Source of the DNA: an uncultured Lachnospiraceae bacterium
GTDB lineage: Bacteria; Bacillota; Clostridia; Lachnospirales; Lachnospiraceae
NCBI GenBank assembly: GCA_910585075.1
Contig: CAJUED010000009.1
Location: 1-64,000, forward strand
DNA: 64,000 bases
Direction of reading: 5' to 3'
Shown one piece after another: positions 51,491-59,803 of the stretch. Every line of letters begins with the position of its first letter. Within the stretch, counting starts at the first letter, position 1. The notes beneath the pieces were generated by a model. It worked only from the letters and a program-made list of their open reading frames with translations, ran no database searches and was not told where the DNA came from. Made by a program: the position numbers and the translations under genes.

Positions 51491-52846
51491 ATGTCAAAAG
51501 ATTCTAACAAAATTAGTTTGCTTGAGAAAATTATATACGGATCGGGCGATGTGGGTCTCAACGCAATGTACACCCTGTTCAGTTCTTATGTCCTGTTCTT
51601 CTATACGGATGTGGTTCTGATAAATGCGGCCTTAATTGGTACCGTTATTATGGTATCCAAGCTCTTTGATGGTATTTCTGATTTGATTGCAGGTCAGTTG
51701 ATTGACACCCACAAATCAAAAAGGGGACATTGTATCCCTGTTTTACTGAAATGGACCCTTCCTATGTTGGCTTCCGTTGTGCTGGTATTTACGGTACCGG
51801 ATTCCACAGTTGCGGTGCGTGTGGCATATATCTTTGTTACATACAATTTGTTTAATACAGTGCTGTATACTTATGTTGGTATGGCTCACGGGTCACTGGC
51901 TACCTATGTTACCAACAATTCTGAGGATCGTTCTCAGATGCTGATTTTTAAAATGCTCTTTGCTGCTCTTACACAGACAGTTATGGCAAGCGCTATGATG
52001 CCCATGGTTAATTTCTTCGGCGGCCAGCAGCTACAGAGTGCATGGATCAAATCCATTCTGGTATTCGGTATCATTGGTTTGATTCCTCTTGCGCTGAATA
52101 TTCTGTTTGTAAAGGAGCGTGTTGACAATGAAGCTCCTCCGGAAAATATTATACAGGGTGTGAAATGCGCATTTGTCAATAAATACTGGTGGATGGCGTT
52201 TATCGTAAACCTTTGCGCAAACTTTATTTTAACCTTCAACCTGTCCGTTTCCGTTTATTATCTGAATTCGGTAATGGGTAATATGGGACCTATGGGAACC
52301 TTCGTTGCATGTTCTAATCTGCCGGGTGTTGTGCTCAGCGCTGTGTGCCCGTTCATGCTTAAGAAGTTTACCAAGCGTCAGATGGTTTTATTTGGTGCGG
52401 TCTGCATGGTGGTTGCACAGATCGTATTCATTATCGCACCAAGTACAGTGCCGATTCTGTTTGCTACCGCCCTTCTTCGTGGTATCGGTATGGGCTTTGC
52501 AATGGGTATGGCGGGCGCATTGATTGGCGATACCATTGATTACGGCGAGTGGAAGACAGGTACCCGTGTTCAGTCCGTTCTGTTCTCCGCAAGCTCCGTA
52601 GGGGCTAAGGTTGGCCAGGGCGCCCTGACTGCTATATTTGGTTTTGTTTTAACGGCAATTGGCTATGACGGAGCAGCTGCAACCCAGGCTGCAAGCGCGA
52701 TTTCCGGTATCGACGGGTTCTTTAAGTTTGGTCCCCTTGTGGTAGCGGTTGTCCTTCTGATTGATATTTGGTTCCTGGATGTGGAGACCAAGAATCCTCA
52801 GTATATTAAGGAAATTGCAGAGCGTAAGGCGAAAGCGAAGGCTTAA
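51491..52846 (+). CDS. GPH-family (MFS_2) sugar:cation symporter
   Basis: This transporter has about 451 residues and twelve hydrophobic segments. It starts SLLEKIIYGSGDVGLNAMYTL. The family signature DGISDLIAGQLIDTHKSKRGH matches melibiose/xyloside/glucuronide carriers. The late motif GALIGDTIDYGEWKTGTRVQSVLFSASSVGAKVGQG is also typical. GGAGG sets the ATG at 51491; upstream in-frame starts lack support. It probably imports an oligosaccharide or glycoside handled by the adjacent esterase. Confidence 0.9.
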   Translation: MSKDSNKISLLEKIIYGSGDVGLNAMYTLFSSYVLFFYTDVVLINAALIGTVIMVSKLFDGISDLIAGQLIDTHKSKRGHCIPVLLKWTLPMLASVVLVFTVPDSTVAVRVAYIFVTYNLFNTVLYTYVGMAHGSLATYVTNNSEDRSQMLIFKMLFAALTQTVMASAMMPMVNFFGGQQLQSAWIKSILVFGIIGLIPLALNILFVKERVDNEAPPENIIQGVKCAFVNKYWWMAFIVNLCANFILTFNLSVSVYYLNSVMGNMGPMGTFVACSNLPGVVLSAVCPFMLKKFTKRQMVLFGAVCMVVAQIVFIIAPSTVPILFATALLRGIGMGFAMGMAGALIGDTIDYGEWKTGTRVQSVLFSASSVGAKVGQGALTAIFGFVLTAIGYDGAAATQAASAISGIDGFFKFGPLVVAVVLLIDIWFLDVETKNPQYIKEIAERKAKAKA

Positions 52847-52954
52847 ATGATAACAGTCCGGCATTCGGCTTTAATGTTACCTTAAATTCATATTGGCAGA
52901 AATCGGGCGGCGGTTTGACTTGCCAGAATCGCCACAAACCTGATTTCCATAAAA

Positions 52955-52999
52955 CCCCGGAGTGTGTGTTACTCAGCTCACATGCTCCGGGGAGTTTGT
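52955..52999 (+). terminator. terminator after the symporter gene
   Basis: CCCCGGAG (52955-52962) pairs with CTCCGGGG (52985-52992), followed by AGTTTGTTT. Confidence 0.75.
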
Positions 53000-53162
53000 T
53001 TATTCAGGGAATTGTCAGATAATTAAATGGGCTTTACGCTGTTGTTATGGTATGCTTTTCTATATTTCTCTGAAAGTGCTTTTATCAAGTTTGGGCGTAA
53101 ATCTTACAGAGATTGATGGAATGAAAGAATAGTAATAAAAATTGTATAGGCATTATGAAAAA

Positions 53163-53206
53163 TAAGGTGTGAAGTTTGATAAATAAACTTAACACCTTAT
53201 TTTTAT
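53163..53206. terminator. bidirectional hairpin terminator
   Basis: AAGGTGT-G-AAGTTT (53164-53177) pairs with AAACTT-A-ACACCTT (53185-53198), flanked by A/T tracts. It may end the minus-strand small gene at 53258-53338. Confidence 0.7.
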
Positions 53207-53207
53207 C

Positions 53208-53244
53208 AATAAGACGGCTCGCGAAGCGTGACGGCGTTTGATAG
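53208..53244 (+). repeat. dispersed AAGCGTG repeat
   Basis: AATAAGACGGCTC, then GCGAAGCGTGACGGCG and TTTGATAG. It is nearly identical to 59535-59571; diverged copies occur at 15000-15073, 24443-24477, 24520-24556 and 41698-41732. It is usually found between a terminator and the next gene. Confidence 0.75.
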
Positions 53245-53257
53245 TTATGGTTCAATG

Positions 53258-53338
53258 TTAAAATTCAAGTTCCGAAGTATCAATACTGAATGTTGAAAGC
53301 TTGATTTTTGCAATTTTGATTTGTTCTTCTGGTGCCAT
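53258..53338 (-). CDS. possible small gene, 26 residues
   Basis: A minus-strand frame starts MAPEEQIKIAK and ends DTSELEF before TAA. AGGTG lies 7 bases upstream of the ATG. TTACAT and TATTAT with a 17-base spacer lie upstream on the minus strand (within 53350-53390), and the hairpin at 53163-53206 lies downstream, so a complete transcription unit is plausible. The peptide is amphipathic and has no cysteine; I do not recognise it. It could be chance. Confidence 0.4.
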   Translation of the reverse strand: MAPEEQIKIAKIKLSTFSIDTSELEF

Positions 53339-53388
53339 GCGTAATCACCTGCTTTCTATAATAATATTGTTATCAATGCTGTGATGTA

Positions 53389-53455
53389 AGTATATCGCGG
53401 CTGATTTATCCATTCAACCTTTATTCCTTACCAGCTTTAATAAAGGGTAACACCT
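53389..53455. repeat. 67-bp direct repeat, left copy
   Basis: It starts AGTATATCGCGGCTG and ends CACCT, and is repeated at 54685-54751 with about four changes. The two copies bracket the broken Rpn gene. Confidence 0.9.
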
Positions 53456-53501
53456 AGTTACAATTCACGGCCAGCCAGCGTAACAGCATAATAAATTCTG
53501 A

Positions 53502-53530
53502 TTGATTTGGCGGGAATTTCAGGATATAAT
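53502..53530 (+). promoter_or_regulatory. promoter of the Rpn-type gene
   Basis: TTGATT (53502-53507) and TATAAT (53525-53530) are 17 bases apart; the start codon lies about 70 bases on. Confidence 0.6.
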
Positions 53531-53598
53531 TTCTTTGAGGTCATATACCTTTTGGGAATGGCTTTTCATTCAGCCAATGATACAAAAGGAGGATGCCA

Positions 53599-54454
53599 GT
53601 GGATACAGAAATAAAAAATGCGGTAAGCGCTGCGGACGAGGACGCCCAGTATGACCAGAAGGCAAAGCGCCTGTTGGGAAACAAGATTATTCTGGCGCAT
53701 ATCTTGGTAAAGACCATTGACGAGTTTAAGGGAATGAACCCGAAAGATGTTGTTTCCCATATTGAGGGAGAGCCTTTTATCAGTGTGGTTCCGGCTGATC
53801 CGGTTTGACATTATCTTTTATGTACGCATGAAAGACGGCGTTTCACAGGTTATAGTAAATTTGGAAGCACAAAAGGATAACCCGACAAGCTACTATCTCC
53901 TAAACCGTGCGGTTTTCTATGTGAGCCGCCTTATTTCCTCACAGAAGGAACGGGATTTTGTCAAGACAAATTATAACGACATTAAACGTGTTTTCAGCAT
54001 TTGGGTGTGCATGAACATGGATGAGAACAGCATGGACTATGTGCATCTGACGGATGATAAGCTGTTAGGCTCTTATCCGTGGAAAGGCGGGCTTGACCTG
54101 CTGAATATCGTCCTGATTGGTATAGCAAATGAACTTCCGGAGCATGATGATAAATATGAGCTGCATCGTCTGCTGAGTACACTTTTGTCGATGGAACTGT
54201 CCGTTGATGAAAAATTAGGGATTATGGAAAAAGAGTACAGTATTCCGTTAGACGATAGAATAAGAGAGGATGTGAGCGAGATGTGTAATTTGTCACAGGG
54301 AATCAGGGAAAAAGGCGGAACAGAAAGGGAAGAAAAAATTATTTTAAATATGCACAGGAAAGGATATACATCTGAACAGATAGCTGAAATTGTTGAAAAG
54401 AGTATCAGCGAAGTAGAAGGTGTCATTCGGAAAAGAGAGCCTGTACTGGCATAA
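53599..54454 (+). pseudogene. broken Rpn-family (PD-(D/E)XK nuclease family transposase) gene
   Basis: The first part, from GTG 53599 (AAAGGAGG 6 bases upstream), reads DTEIKNAVSAADEDAQYDQK to ISVVPADPV and stops at 53806-53808. The rest continues in another frame from IRFDIIFYVRMKDGVSQVIV to the end, including NLEAQKDNPTSYY, VKTNYNDIKRVFSIWVCMNM and a C-terminal MHRKGYTSEQIAEIVEKS. The about 25 residues normally between these parts are missing, so a deletion with frameshift occurred near 53800. The PD-(D/E)XK core Glu (NLEAQK) remains. Rpn proteins are recombination-promoting nucleases. Confidence 0.85.
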
Positions 54455-54483
54455 CCACACAGTAACTTAATAAAAGAAATAGT

Positions 54484-54528
54484 AAAGCAGCGAACTAAGT
54501 TTTTATAAAAATGGTCCGCTGCTTTTCC
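54484..54528 (+). terminator. terminator of the Rpn-type gene
   Basis: AAAGCAGCG (54484-54492) pairs with CGCTGCTTT (54517-54525), followed by TCCTG; the T-tract is short. The rest of 54529-54684 shows nothing recognisable. Confidence 0.6.
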
Positions 54529-54684
54529 TGTTTTCAGGAAGAAAGGCAGTTAGATTCGAATGTTGGTCTGTCTGACTTAAAACGCTGTACCTTACTGTCA
54601 AAAGGCTTGTTTTATGGCTTGAAACACGCTAACAAAACCAATAGGTTAATGCCTCTATTCTTTTCTTCAAGTGTCGAAGATGGG

Positions 54685-54751
54685 AGTATATCGCGGCTGA
54701 TTTATCCATTCAACCTTTATTCCTTACCGGCTTTAATAGAGGGCGACACCT
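54685..54751. repeat. 67-bp direct repeat, right copy
   Basis: Copy of 53389-53455 with a few substitutions (for example CCGGC for CCAGC). It ends 17 bases before the carboxylesterase stop codon on the minus strand. Confidence 0.9.
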
Positions 54752-54768
54752 GCAATAAACAGCAGAGT

Positions 54769-56331
54769 TCAGTGTTGTACACTCTCCAGTATTTTCCCCA
54801 TATTCTGACTAAAGACAGGCTCCATATATTTCGCAAACAAAGGTATTAATTCCCTGTCGTGGTTCAGACGGACTCTGGTATTTAAATCAAACACCATGGT
54901 ATGTTCCTGCCCGGGACTGCTTGCGGGCCACTTTGGTATGGCATGGTTGTTGGGATTCCCTGTGCGGGCAAAGGCCATTACGGTTTCAAAAATCTGTGTT
55001 TCCATTTTCTCGCGGACGCCTTCCTGGTATGTGGAAGGAACCATCTCCGTGTTATGGAATACGTAGGGAATATCGGCGCAGTGCCAGGGCGTACGCCCGC
55101 CGTCTACCGGCATATCCAGATTAAACAAATAAGACCAGGTAGAGCGATTTAATTCACTGCGCTTCGCAATATATGTAAGGCCGGGCAAGCGGAAAATATA
55201 ATCCAGCATCAGTAAATCTATCGGATGGCGTTCGGGATAAGCTTTTTCATACAAAGGAAAAAGTAAGCCGGCGCCTTCTTCTCCAAGTACCTTTCTTACG
55301 GCCTCTTTTCCTTCTTCTGCTGAAAGCGCTGCTTTGTTGCAGACAAAAGGCTGAAAGGAGGTAAATTCTCCATACACACTTCCCACAAGTAACGGAATGT
55401 GAGCGGTTTCCCTTCGAAAACCGTTTTCAGCAGGGTCCCCTATGTAAAAAGCGTTGGGGTGCGGGGTGCCGCCTGTGTTTTTCCCCTCTTTTGCCAGAGC
55501 AAGCCGCACTTTTTTATAGGCCGCCGCCAGCGCGTCATAGGGAACTGTCTCTAATTCCTTGACATTTGAAACATGGAGCTCGTCCATAAGAGCCTGCACC
55601 AGATACCGGCCGCTTCCCTTACTGTCGGGAAGTATGGGGCCTGTCACGCCGCTCATGTTGATTCCCTTTGCATAAAGGCCGTCTGCGGAAGGGGTCTGGA
55701 GAAGGGTTGTGATTTTGGCGCCGCCTCCGGACTGTCCAAAAACAGTCACATTGTCCGGGGCACCGCCAAAATATGCAATATTTTCCTGGATCCATTTAAG
55801 GGCGGCAATGATATCATCGGTCCCTGCATTTCCTGAATTTGCATATTCTTCCCCGAAGTCTGACAGGTCACAGTATCCCAGCACATTTAATCTGTGGTTG
55901 ATGGACACCACCACCACCTGGCCTCCCCGGCACATATTTTCCCCTTCATAAGCCTGATGTTCAATGGCCGACCCGGACTCATAACCGCCGCCGTGCAGCC
56001 ATACCAAAACAGGTCTTTTTTCTTTATCACATTGAGGTGTCCAGAGATTCAGATTCAGACAGTCCTCATTCATAACCCAGTAGCGGTGAGGAACCAGAAG
56101 CTCTCCGTTTGGCTTTCCCAGCTCCAATAAAGGACACACATAACCGTAGCTTGTAGCGTCCAATACATCATTCCAGGGTTTCACAGGTTCGGGTGCATGA
56201 AAACGTTTTGCCTTTGCATAAGGAATTCCCTTAAAGATAAAAATATCTTTGTGAACATACCCCCTTACCTTTCCCTGACGGGTGCTGACCAGGGCAGTTT
56301 CAGGATGATAACCGAATAATTTTTGCATCAT
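54769..56331 (-). CDS. type B carboxylesterase (PnbA-like)
   Basis: This cytoplasmic esterase has about 520 residues. VSTRQGKVRGYVHKDIFIFKGIPYA opens the family fold; EDCLNLNLWTP and WLHGGGYESGS form the oxyanion region; the nucleophile Ser is in VTVFGQSGGGAK and the His is in PWHCADIPYVF. GGAGG sets the start at ATGATG (56331/56328). It is divergent from the LacI gene at 56766 and may share its operator region. The substrate could be an acylated glycoside; this is not readable from sequence. Confidence 0.9.
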   Translation of the reverse strand: MMQKLFGYHPETALVSTRQGKVRGYVHKDIFIFKGIPYAKAKRFHAPEPVKPWNDVLDATSYGYVCPLLELGKPNGELLVPHRYWVMNEDCLNLNLWTPQCDKEKRPVLVWLHGGGYESGSAIEHQAYEGENMCRGGQVVVVSINHRLNVLGYCDLSDFGEEYANSGNAGTDDIIAALKWIQENIAYFGGAPDNVTVFGQSGGGAKITTLLQTPSADGLYAKGINMSGVTGPILPDSKGSGRYLVQALMDELHVSNVKELETVPYDALAAAYKKVRLALAKEGKNTGGTPHPNAFYIGDPAENGFRRETAHIPLLVGSVYGEFTSFQPFVCNKAALSAEEGKEAVRKVLGEEGAGLLFPLYEKAYPERHPIDLLMLDYIFRLPGLTYIAKRSELNRSTWSYLFNLDMPVDGGRTPWHCADIPYVFHNTEMVPSTYQEGVREKMETQIFETVMAFARTGNPNNHAIPKWPASSPGQEHTMVFDLNTRVRLNHDRELIPLFAKYMEPVFSQNMGKILESVQH

Positions 56332-56467
56332 ACAATCCTCCATTTTGTTTATCCCATAAATTTGGATATTCGTACAAAGTGTCTGTGAAATACTTATTTT
56401 CAACAGAAATTTTTATTATATGAAAACTTATTTTATCCTCAAAAAAACTCTATGGCAAAGGACTTTG

Positions 56468-56489
56468 TGTGGTCAAATGACCACATAAT
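56468..56489 (+). promoter_or_regulatory. LacI operator palindrome with -10 box (module 1)
   Basis: TGTGGTCA-AA-TGACCACA (56468-56485) is a perfect dyad. CATAAT at 56484-56489 is a plausible -10 box. The same TGTGGTC/GACCA half-sites at the same distance from a -10 box occur before the paralogous LacI gene (61411-61432), so this is probably their shared operator. Confidence 0.65.
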
Positions 56490-56637
56490 ACGAATTGTAA
56501 TTTTATAAGGCATCCATTATGATTAAATAAGTTGTTGTGCAAAAGGGATAAAAAATAGCTGCCGAATACATAATTTTTTGTGCTTTTTGCAAAATAAAGT
56601 TTTAGATAGCTATCTTTATTTTGCAGGAGAGAAAATA

Positions 56638-56751
56638 GATTGAAAAATCAAAGATTTTTCAATCATACAAATTTGTGCTGACGCTCAAATTTGCGGGTTG
56701 TTGGTAGCATACAAATTTGTACTGACGCCCAGATTAGCGGGTTATCGAAAA
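56638..56751 (+). repeat. hairpin plus two 44-bp tandem copies of a class-2 leader repeat
   Basis: GATTGAAAAATC (56638-56649) pairs perfectly with GATTTTTCAATC (56653-56664). It is followed by two near-copies (56664-56707 and 56708-56751), each beginning CATACAAATTTGT and containing TGACGC and GCGGGTT. CAAATTTG within the first copy can pair with the second CAAATTTG 10 bases on. Layout resembles the elements at 9680 and 28724, and the sequence resembles 13502-13585. Confidence 0.65.
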
Positions 56752-56765
56752 CATAGGGGATTAGT

Positions 56766-57830
56766 ATGGTCACAAGAAAAGACATTGCACAAAAGGCCGG
56801 GGTTTCGGTTTCCGTTGTTTCCCGTGCGCTCAATAACAGTGGATATGTGGATGCCGAGAAGAAAAAGAAAATTCTGAAGATTGCCCAGGAATTGGGTTTT
56901 TATCCCAATCCGGTTGCCATGTCTCTGATGAGCCGGCATACAAAACAGGTTTTGTTTTACTGTAGGGGAATGAAGGATGCCTTTAATATTGAAATGTACG
57001 AAGGAATGCTGGATGCGGCTGACAGACGTGGATATTTGGTGTACGTTTGCGGCAAGCTTGATTTCAACAGTATACGGAACACCATGGTGGATGGGTTGAT
57101 TCTGCCCAATGAGGATGCGGCGCAGCAGTATTTGAAAGATATTGGAAAAAATTATTATTTACCTGTAGTTGCGGCTTCCCGCGGTGAACTCTATTCCTTT
57201 GCAAAATCAATTCCGGTGGTAGAGTGTAATCTCTGGGAAGGAACGCGCACGGCTCTGCAATATCTGTGGGATAGAGGGCATTGTAAAATTGCAATGGTTT
57301 CACCCTATAATATAAATTTCAGAGACGCCAGAATAATAGCCTGGCTGGAATTTATGAAAAGCGAGCTTGGGGGGCAGATGAAACAATACTTTTTTGGAAT
57401 AGATAAGGAAGGCCTTGCGGGTGATAAAAGAATTTTAAAGTTCCCGGAGGAAAAGTATGAGGAAAGCTCTTGTATACAGGACTCTTGTTTTGAAAAGGGA
57501 ATGTTGGCGGCTCAGATTTTTGCAGAGCGAAAATCCGATGCCACTGCGGTGATAGGCTTTAATGATGAGATCATTTTAGGCTTTTATAAGGGACTGACAC
57601 AGCTGGGCTATCAGATCCCGAAGGATGTATCCCTTGTAGGGATAAATGGCGTTCATTCCAGAAAATATGCGGATTTATCAATCACCTCTTTGGGATTGAA
57701 TCCCAGGATGATGGGGGAAAAATGTGTGGAGCTTTTGATAGATATTATTAATGGAAAAAAGGCAAAATACGTGACCCATGTACCGGTGAATATTCTGGAA
57801 GGGGAATCGGTTCGGGATTTGAGACATTAA
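56766..57830 (+). CDS. LacI-family regulator (module 1)
   Basis: This 354-residue repressor has helix-turn-helix VTRKDIAQKAGVSVSVVSRA, then NNSGYVDAEKKKKIL and hinge FYPNPVAMSLMSR. The effector domain ends SLGLNPRMMGEKCVELLIDI. The DNA-binding helix is almost identical to that of the protein at 61588, predicting the same operator. A binding-protein gene follows 139 bases on. No transport permease is left in this module. Confidence 0.9.
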   Translation: MVTRKDIAQKAGVSVSVVSRALNNSGYVDAEKKKKILKIAQELGFYPNPVAMSLMSRHTKQVLFYCRGMKDAFNIEMYEGMLDAADRRGYLVYVCGKLDFNSIRNTMVDGLILPNEDAAQQYLKDIGKNYYLPVVAASRGELYSFAKSIPVVECNLWEGTRTALQYLWDRGHCKIAMVSPYNINFRDARIIAWLEFMKSELGGQMKQYFFGIDKEGLAGDKRILKFPEEKYEESSCIQDSCFEKGMLAAQIFAERKSDATAVIGFNDEIILGFYKGLTQLGYQIPKDVSLVGINGVHSRKYADLSITSLGLNPRMMGEKCVELLIDIINGKKAKYVTHVPVNILEGESVRDLRH

Positions 57831-57969
57831 AAATTCTTCTGCTTTCATTCCTGCAGGTGGTGCGGAAAACGGCCATGCACAGAAGATAATTTTGGCGCCT
57901 CCGGATATTTGCCTCTGGGGAAGCAGTTGAATCATATATTTATTATCATTATGCAAAAGGAGAAAGGGT

Positions 57970-59427
57970 ATGAGAAAAAGAAAATTGAACAGATTTGTGG
58001 CAGCTGCTTTGGCGCTGACAATGTCGGCATCACTGCTGGCAGGCTGCGGCAGCAGCAGTAGTGGCAGTGGAAATGGGAGTGCATCCGGCGCATCAGACGG
58101 CGGTTCCAAAAGTGCGGAGAAGACAAATGAAGAAAATGCTTCCGCACCTGTAGACACAGAAGAACAGTCTGCGGCGGTTGAGAAAGACCCGTCTTCTATA
58201 TCCGGAACCATTGAAGTGGGCGGATGGCCGGTAGGGGATGAAGGCTTTGAGGCGGCAATGGCTGGTTTTCATGAGCTTTATCCTAATATAGAAGTAGAGT
58301 TGGTATTTTCAGATACGGCATCCCATCATCAGGCGCTCCAGACCGCTTTAACGGCCGGTACAAGCGCACCGGATGTGGCAATGATTGAAGGGGCTTATAT
58401 TGCTCAGTACAAAGACAGCCCGGCGCTGGCAGATTTAAATACATTTGGCGCCGCTGACTTAAAGGATGATTTTGTTGATTTCAGGTGGGAACAGGCGACA
58501 TCATCCGACGGGCAGAAATTGATTGCTATTCCCTGGGATTTGGGACCGACACTGTATTATTATCGGACAGATGTGTTTGAGGAGGTAGGCCTTCCCACTG
58601 ACCCGGATGAGGTGGCTGAGCTTATGCGTACATGGGACGGCGTACTGGAAGTGGCCGAGAAGGTTTCCATTCCCGGACAGAGATGGTTCCTTCCCTCCGC
58701 AGCATACCCTTATCAATGGCTTTTTATCAACAGGGATTATTATGATAAAGACTTAAATCTGATAGTGGAAAGAGAGGGAGACCTGGAATGTCTGGAAGCC
58801 TGTCTTAAAATTCGTGAGAATGGCTGGGATATGAATGTGGATATGTTCAGCACGGAGGCTTATGCAGCTTATGCGGCGGGCTCTTGTGTCACTTTCGCAT
58901 CAGGTTCATGGATGTCAGGTGCCTTGAAGACGTTAATCGACCCTGAAGGAGCAGGGCATTGGGGAGCAACTGTTCTCCCGGCAGGTATGACGGATACGAA
59001 CTGGGGAGGGTCTTTCGTGGCGATTCCCGAGCAGTCGGAAAATAAGGAAGCGGCGTGGGCATTCGTTAAATATATGATGACAGAGGGCCAAAATACCATA
59101 TTTGAGACAATTGACTTCTTCCCGGCTTACAAACCGGCATGGGATGCGGCACCTGAGCTTTATACAAATGGTGATGATTATTTTGGCGGACAGGCACCTA
59201 ATGCCATTGCAACGAAGATTGCGGCGAATGTACCTGTTGTATATAATACGATTATGGATACCACTGCAGATAACTATATTTACAGTTCTTTCAATGCGGG
59301 AGCAGCGGCGGGAGAAAAACCTGAGCAGATTCGGGAGAGAATGGCAAAGGATATTGATGCTGCCTGTGCGGAACTGAAGGAACAGCAGATTCAGATTCTG
59401 AAAGATGCCGGTGTCTGGAACAAATAG
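57970..59427 (+). CDS. sugar ABC binding lipoprotein (module 1)
   Basis: This 485-residue lipoprotein has signal peptide NRFVAAALALTMSASLLAGC and a Ser/Gly/Glu linker to about residue 80. The SBP_bac_1 fold starts ISGTIEVGGWPVGDEGFEAA and includes DVAMIEGAYIAQYKDS, IPWDLGPTLYYYRTDVF and FVKYMMTEGQNT. It is highly similar to the protein at 62828 (for example PGQRWFLPSAAYPYQWLFIN in both). It stands without permeases, so it may be an orphan receptor or use the permeases of the second module. Confidence 0.9.
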   Translation: MRKRKLNRFVAAALALTMSASLLAGCGSSSSGSGNGSASGASDGGSKSAEKTNEENASAPVDTEEQSAAVEKDPSSISGTIEVGGWPVGDEGFEAAMAGFHELYPNIEVELVFSDTASHHQALQTALTAGTSAPDVAMIEGAYIAQYKDSPALADLNTFGAADLKDDFVDFRWEQATSSDGQKLIAIPWDLGPTLYYYRTDVFEEVGLPTDPDEVAELMRTWDGVLEVAEKVSIPGQRWFLPSAAYPYQWLFINRDYYDKDLNLIVEREGDLECLEACLKIRENGWDMNVDMFSTEAYAAYAAGSCVTFASGSWMSGALKTLIDPEGAGHWGATVLPAGMTDTNWGGSFVAIPEQSENKEAAWAFVKYMMTEGQNTIFETIDFFPAYKPAWDAAPELYTNGDDYFGGQAPNAIATKIAANVPVVYNTIMDTTADNYIYSSFNAGAAAGEKPEQIRERMAKDIDAACAELKEQQIQILKDAGVWNK

Positions 59428-59429
59428 GA

Positions 59430-59471
59430 CAGCGGATTCAAATGCTAAAGAATGCTGGTGTCTGGGATAAA
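59430..59471 (+). pseudogene. remnant C-terminal tail of another binding-protein copy
   Basis: Right after the stop of the binding-protein gene, codons read QRIQMLKNAGVWDK, a near-copy of that gene's own last residues QQIQILKDAGVWNK. The remnant has no start or body. It suggests a lost third paralogue or unequal recombination between tandem copies. Confidence 0.7.
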
Positions 59472-59503
59472 CAGAATAGCAGATGGGTAAAGAAACAGGG
59501 AAA

Positions 59504-59530
59504 CGGCCGGATTTTAAATCCGGCTGTTTT
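59504..59530 (+). terminator. terminator after the module 1 binding-protein gene
   Basis: GCCGGATTT (59506-59514) pairs with AAATCCGGC (59516-59524), then TGTTTTT. Confidence 0.85.
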
Positions 59531-59534
59531 TAGC

Positions 59535-59571
59535 AATAAGCCGACTCGCGAAGCGTGGAGGCGTTTGATAG
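59535..59571 (+). repeat. dispersed AAGCGTG repeat
   Basis: AATAAGCCGACTC, then GCGAAGCGTGGAGGCG and TTTGATAG, is nearly identical to 53208-53244. The following 59572-59803 holds nothing recognisable. Confidence 0.75.
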
Positions 59572-59803
59572 TGCGCCTTGCAGTGCACATTCTAATGGGC
59601 GAAAGTGCTTGGTCCGCCCTGGTAGTTGAGAAGAACTATACGGGATATGGAATAATTCAATTATTTATTGTGGTGTTTTATCTGATAGGCTAAAATAGTT
59701 ATATTGTATCATTTCAGCATCGGCAACAAAAATTGTTGTAAACAATATATCTGTTTTGCAAAGAGGAATAGAATATTTCGTTATTGTGACAGGAGGATGA
59801 AAT

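Noticed and set aside
53599-54454. Rpn gene as a programmed frameshift
   Set aside because: About 25 conserved residues are missing at the junction, so a deletion explains the frame change better than recoding.
54511-54849. Plus-strand frame of 112 codons
   Set aside because: It spans a terminator stem, the 67-bp repeat and antisense of the carboxylesterase end; no ribosome site or family resemblance.
59442-59693. 83-codon frame after the first receptor gene
   Set aside because: Only its first ten or so codons resemble the receptor tail; the rest reads through the terminator and a dispersed repeat.
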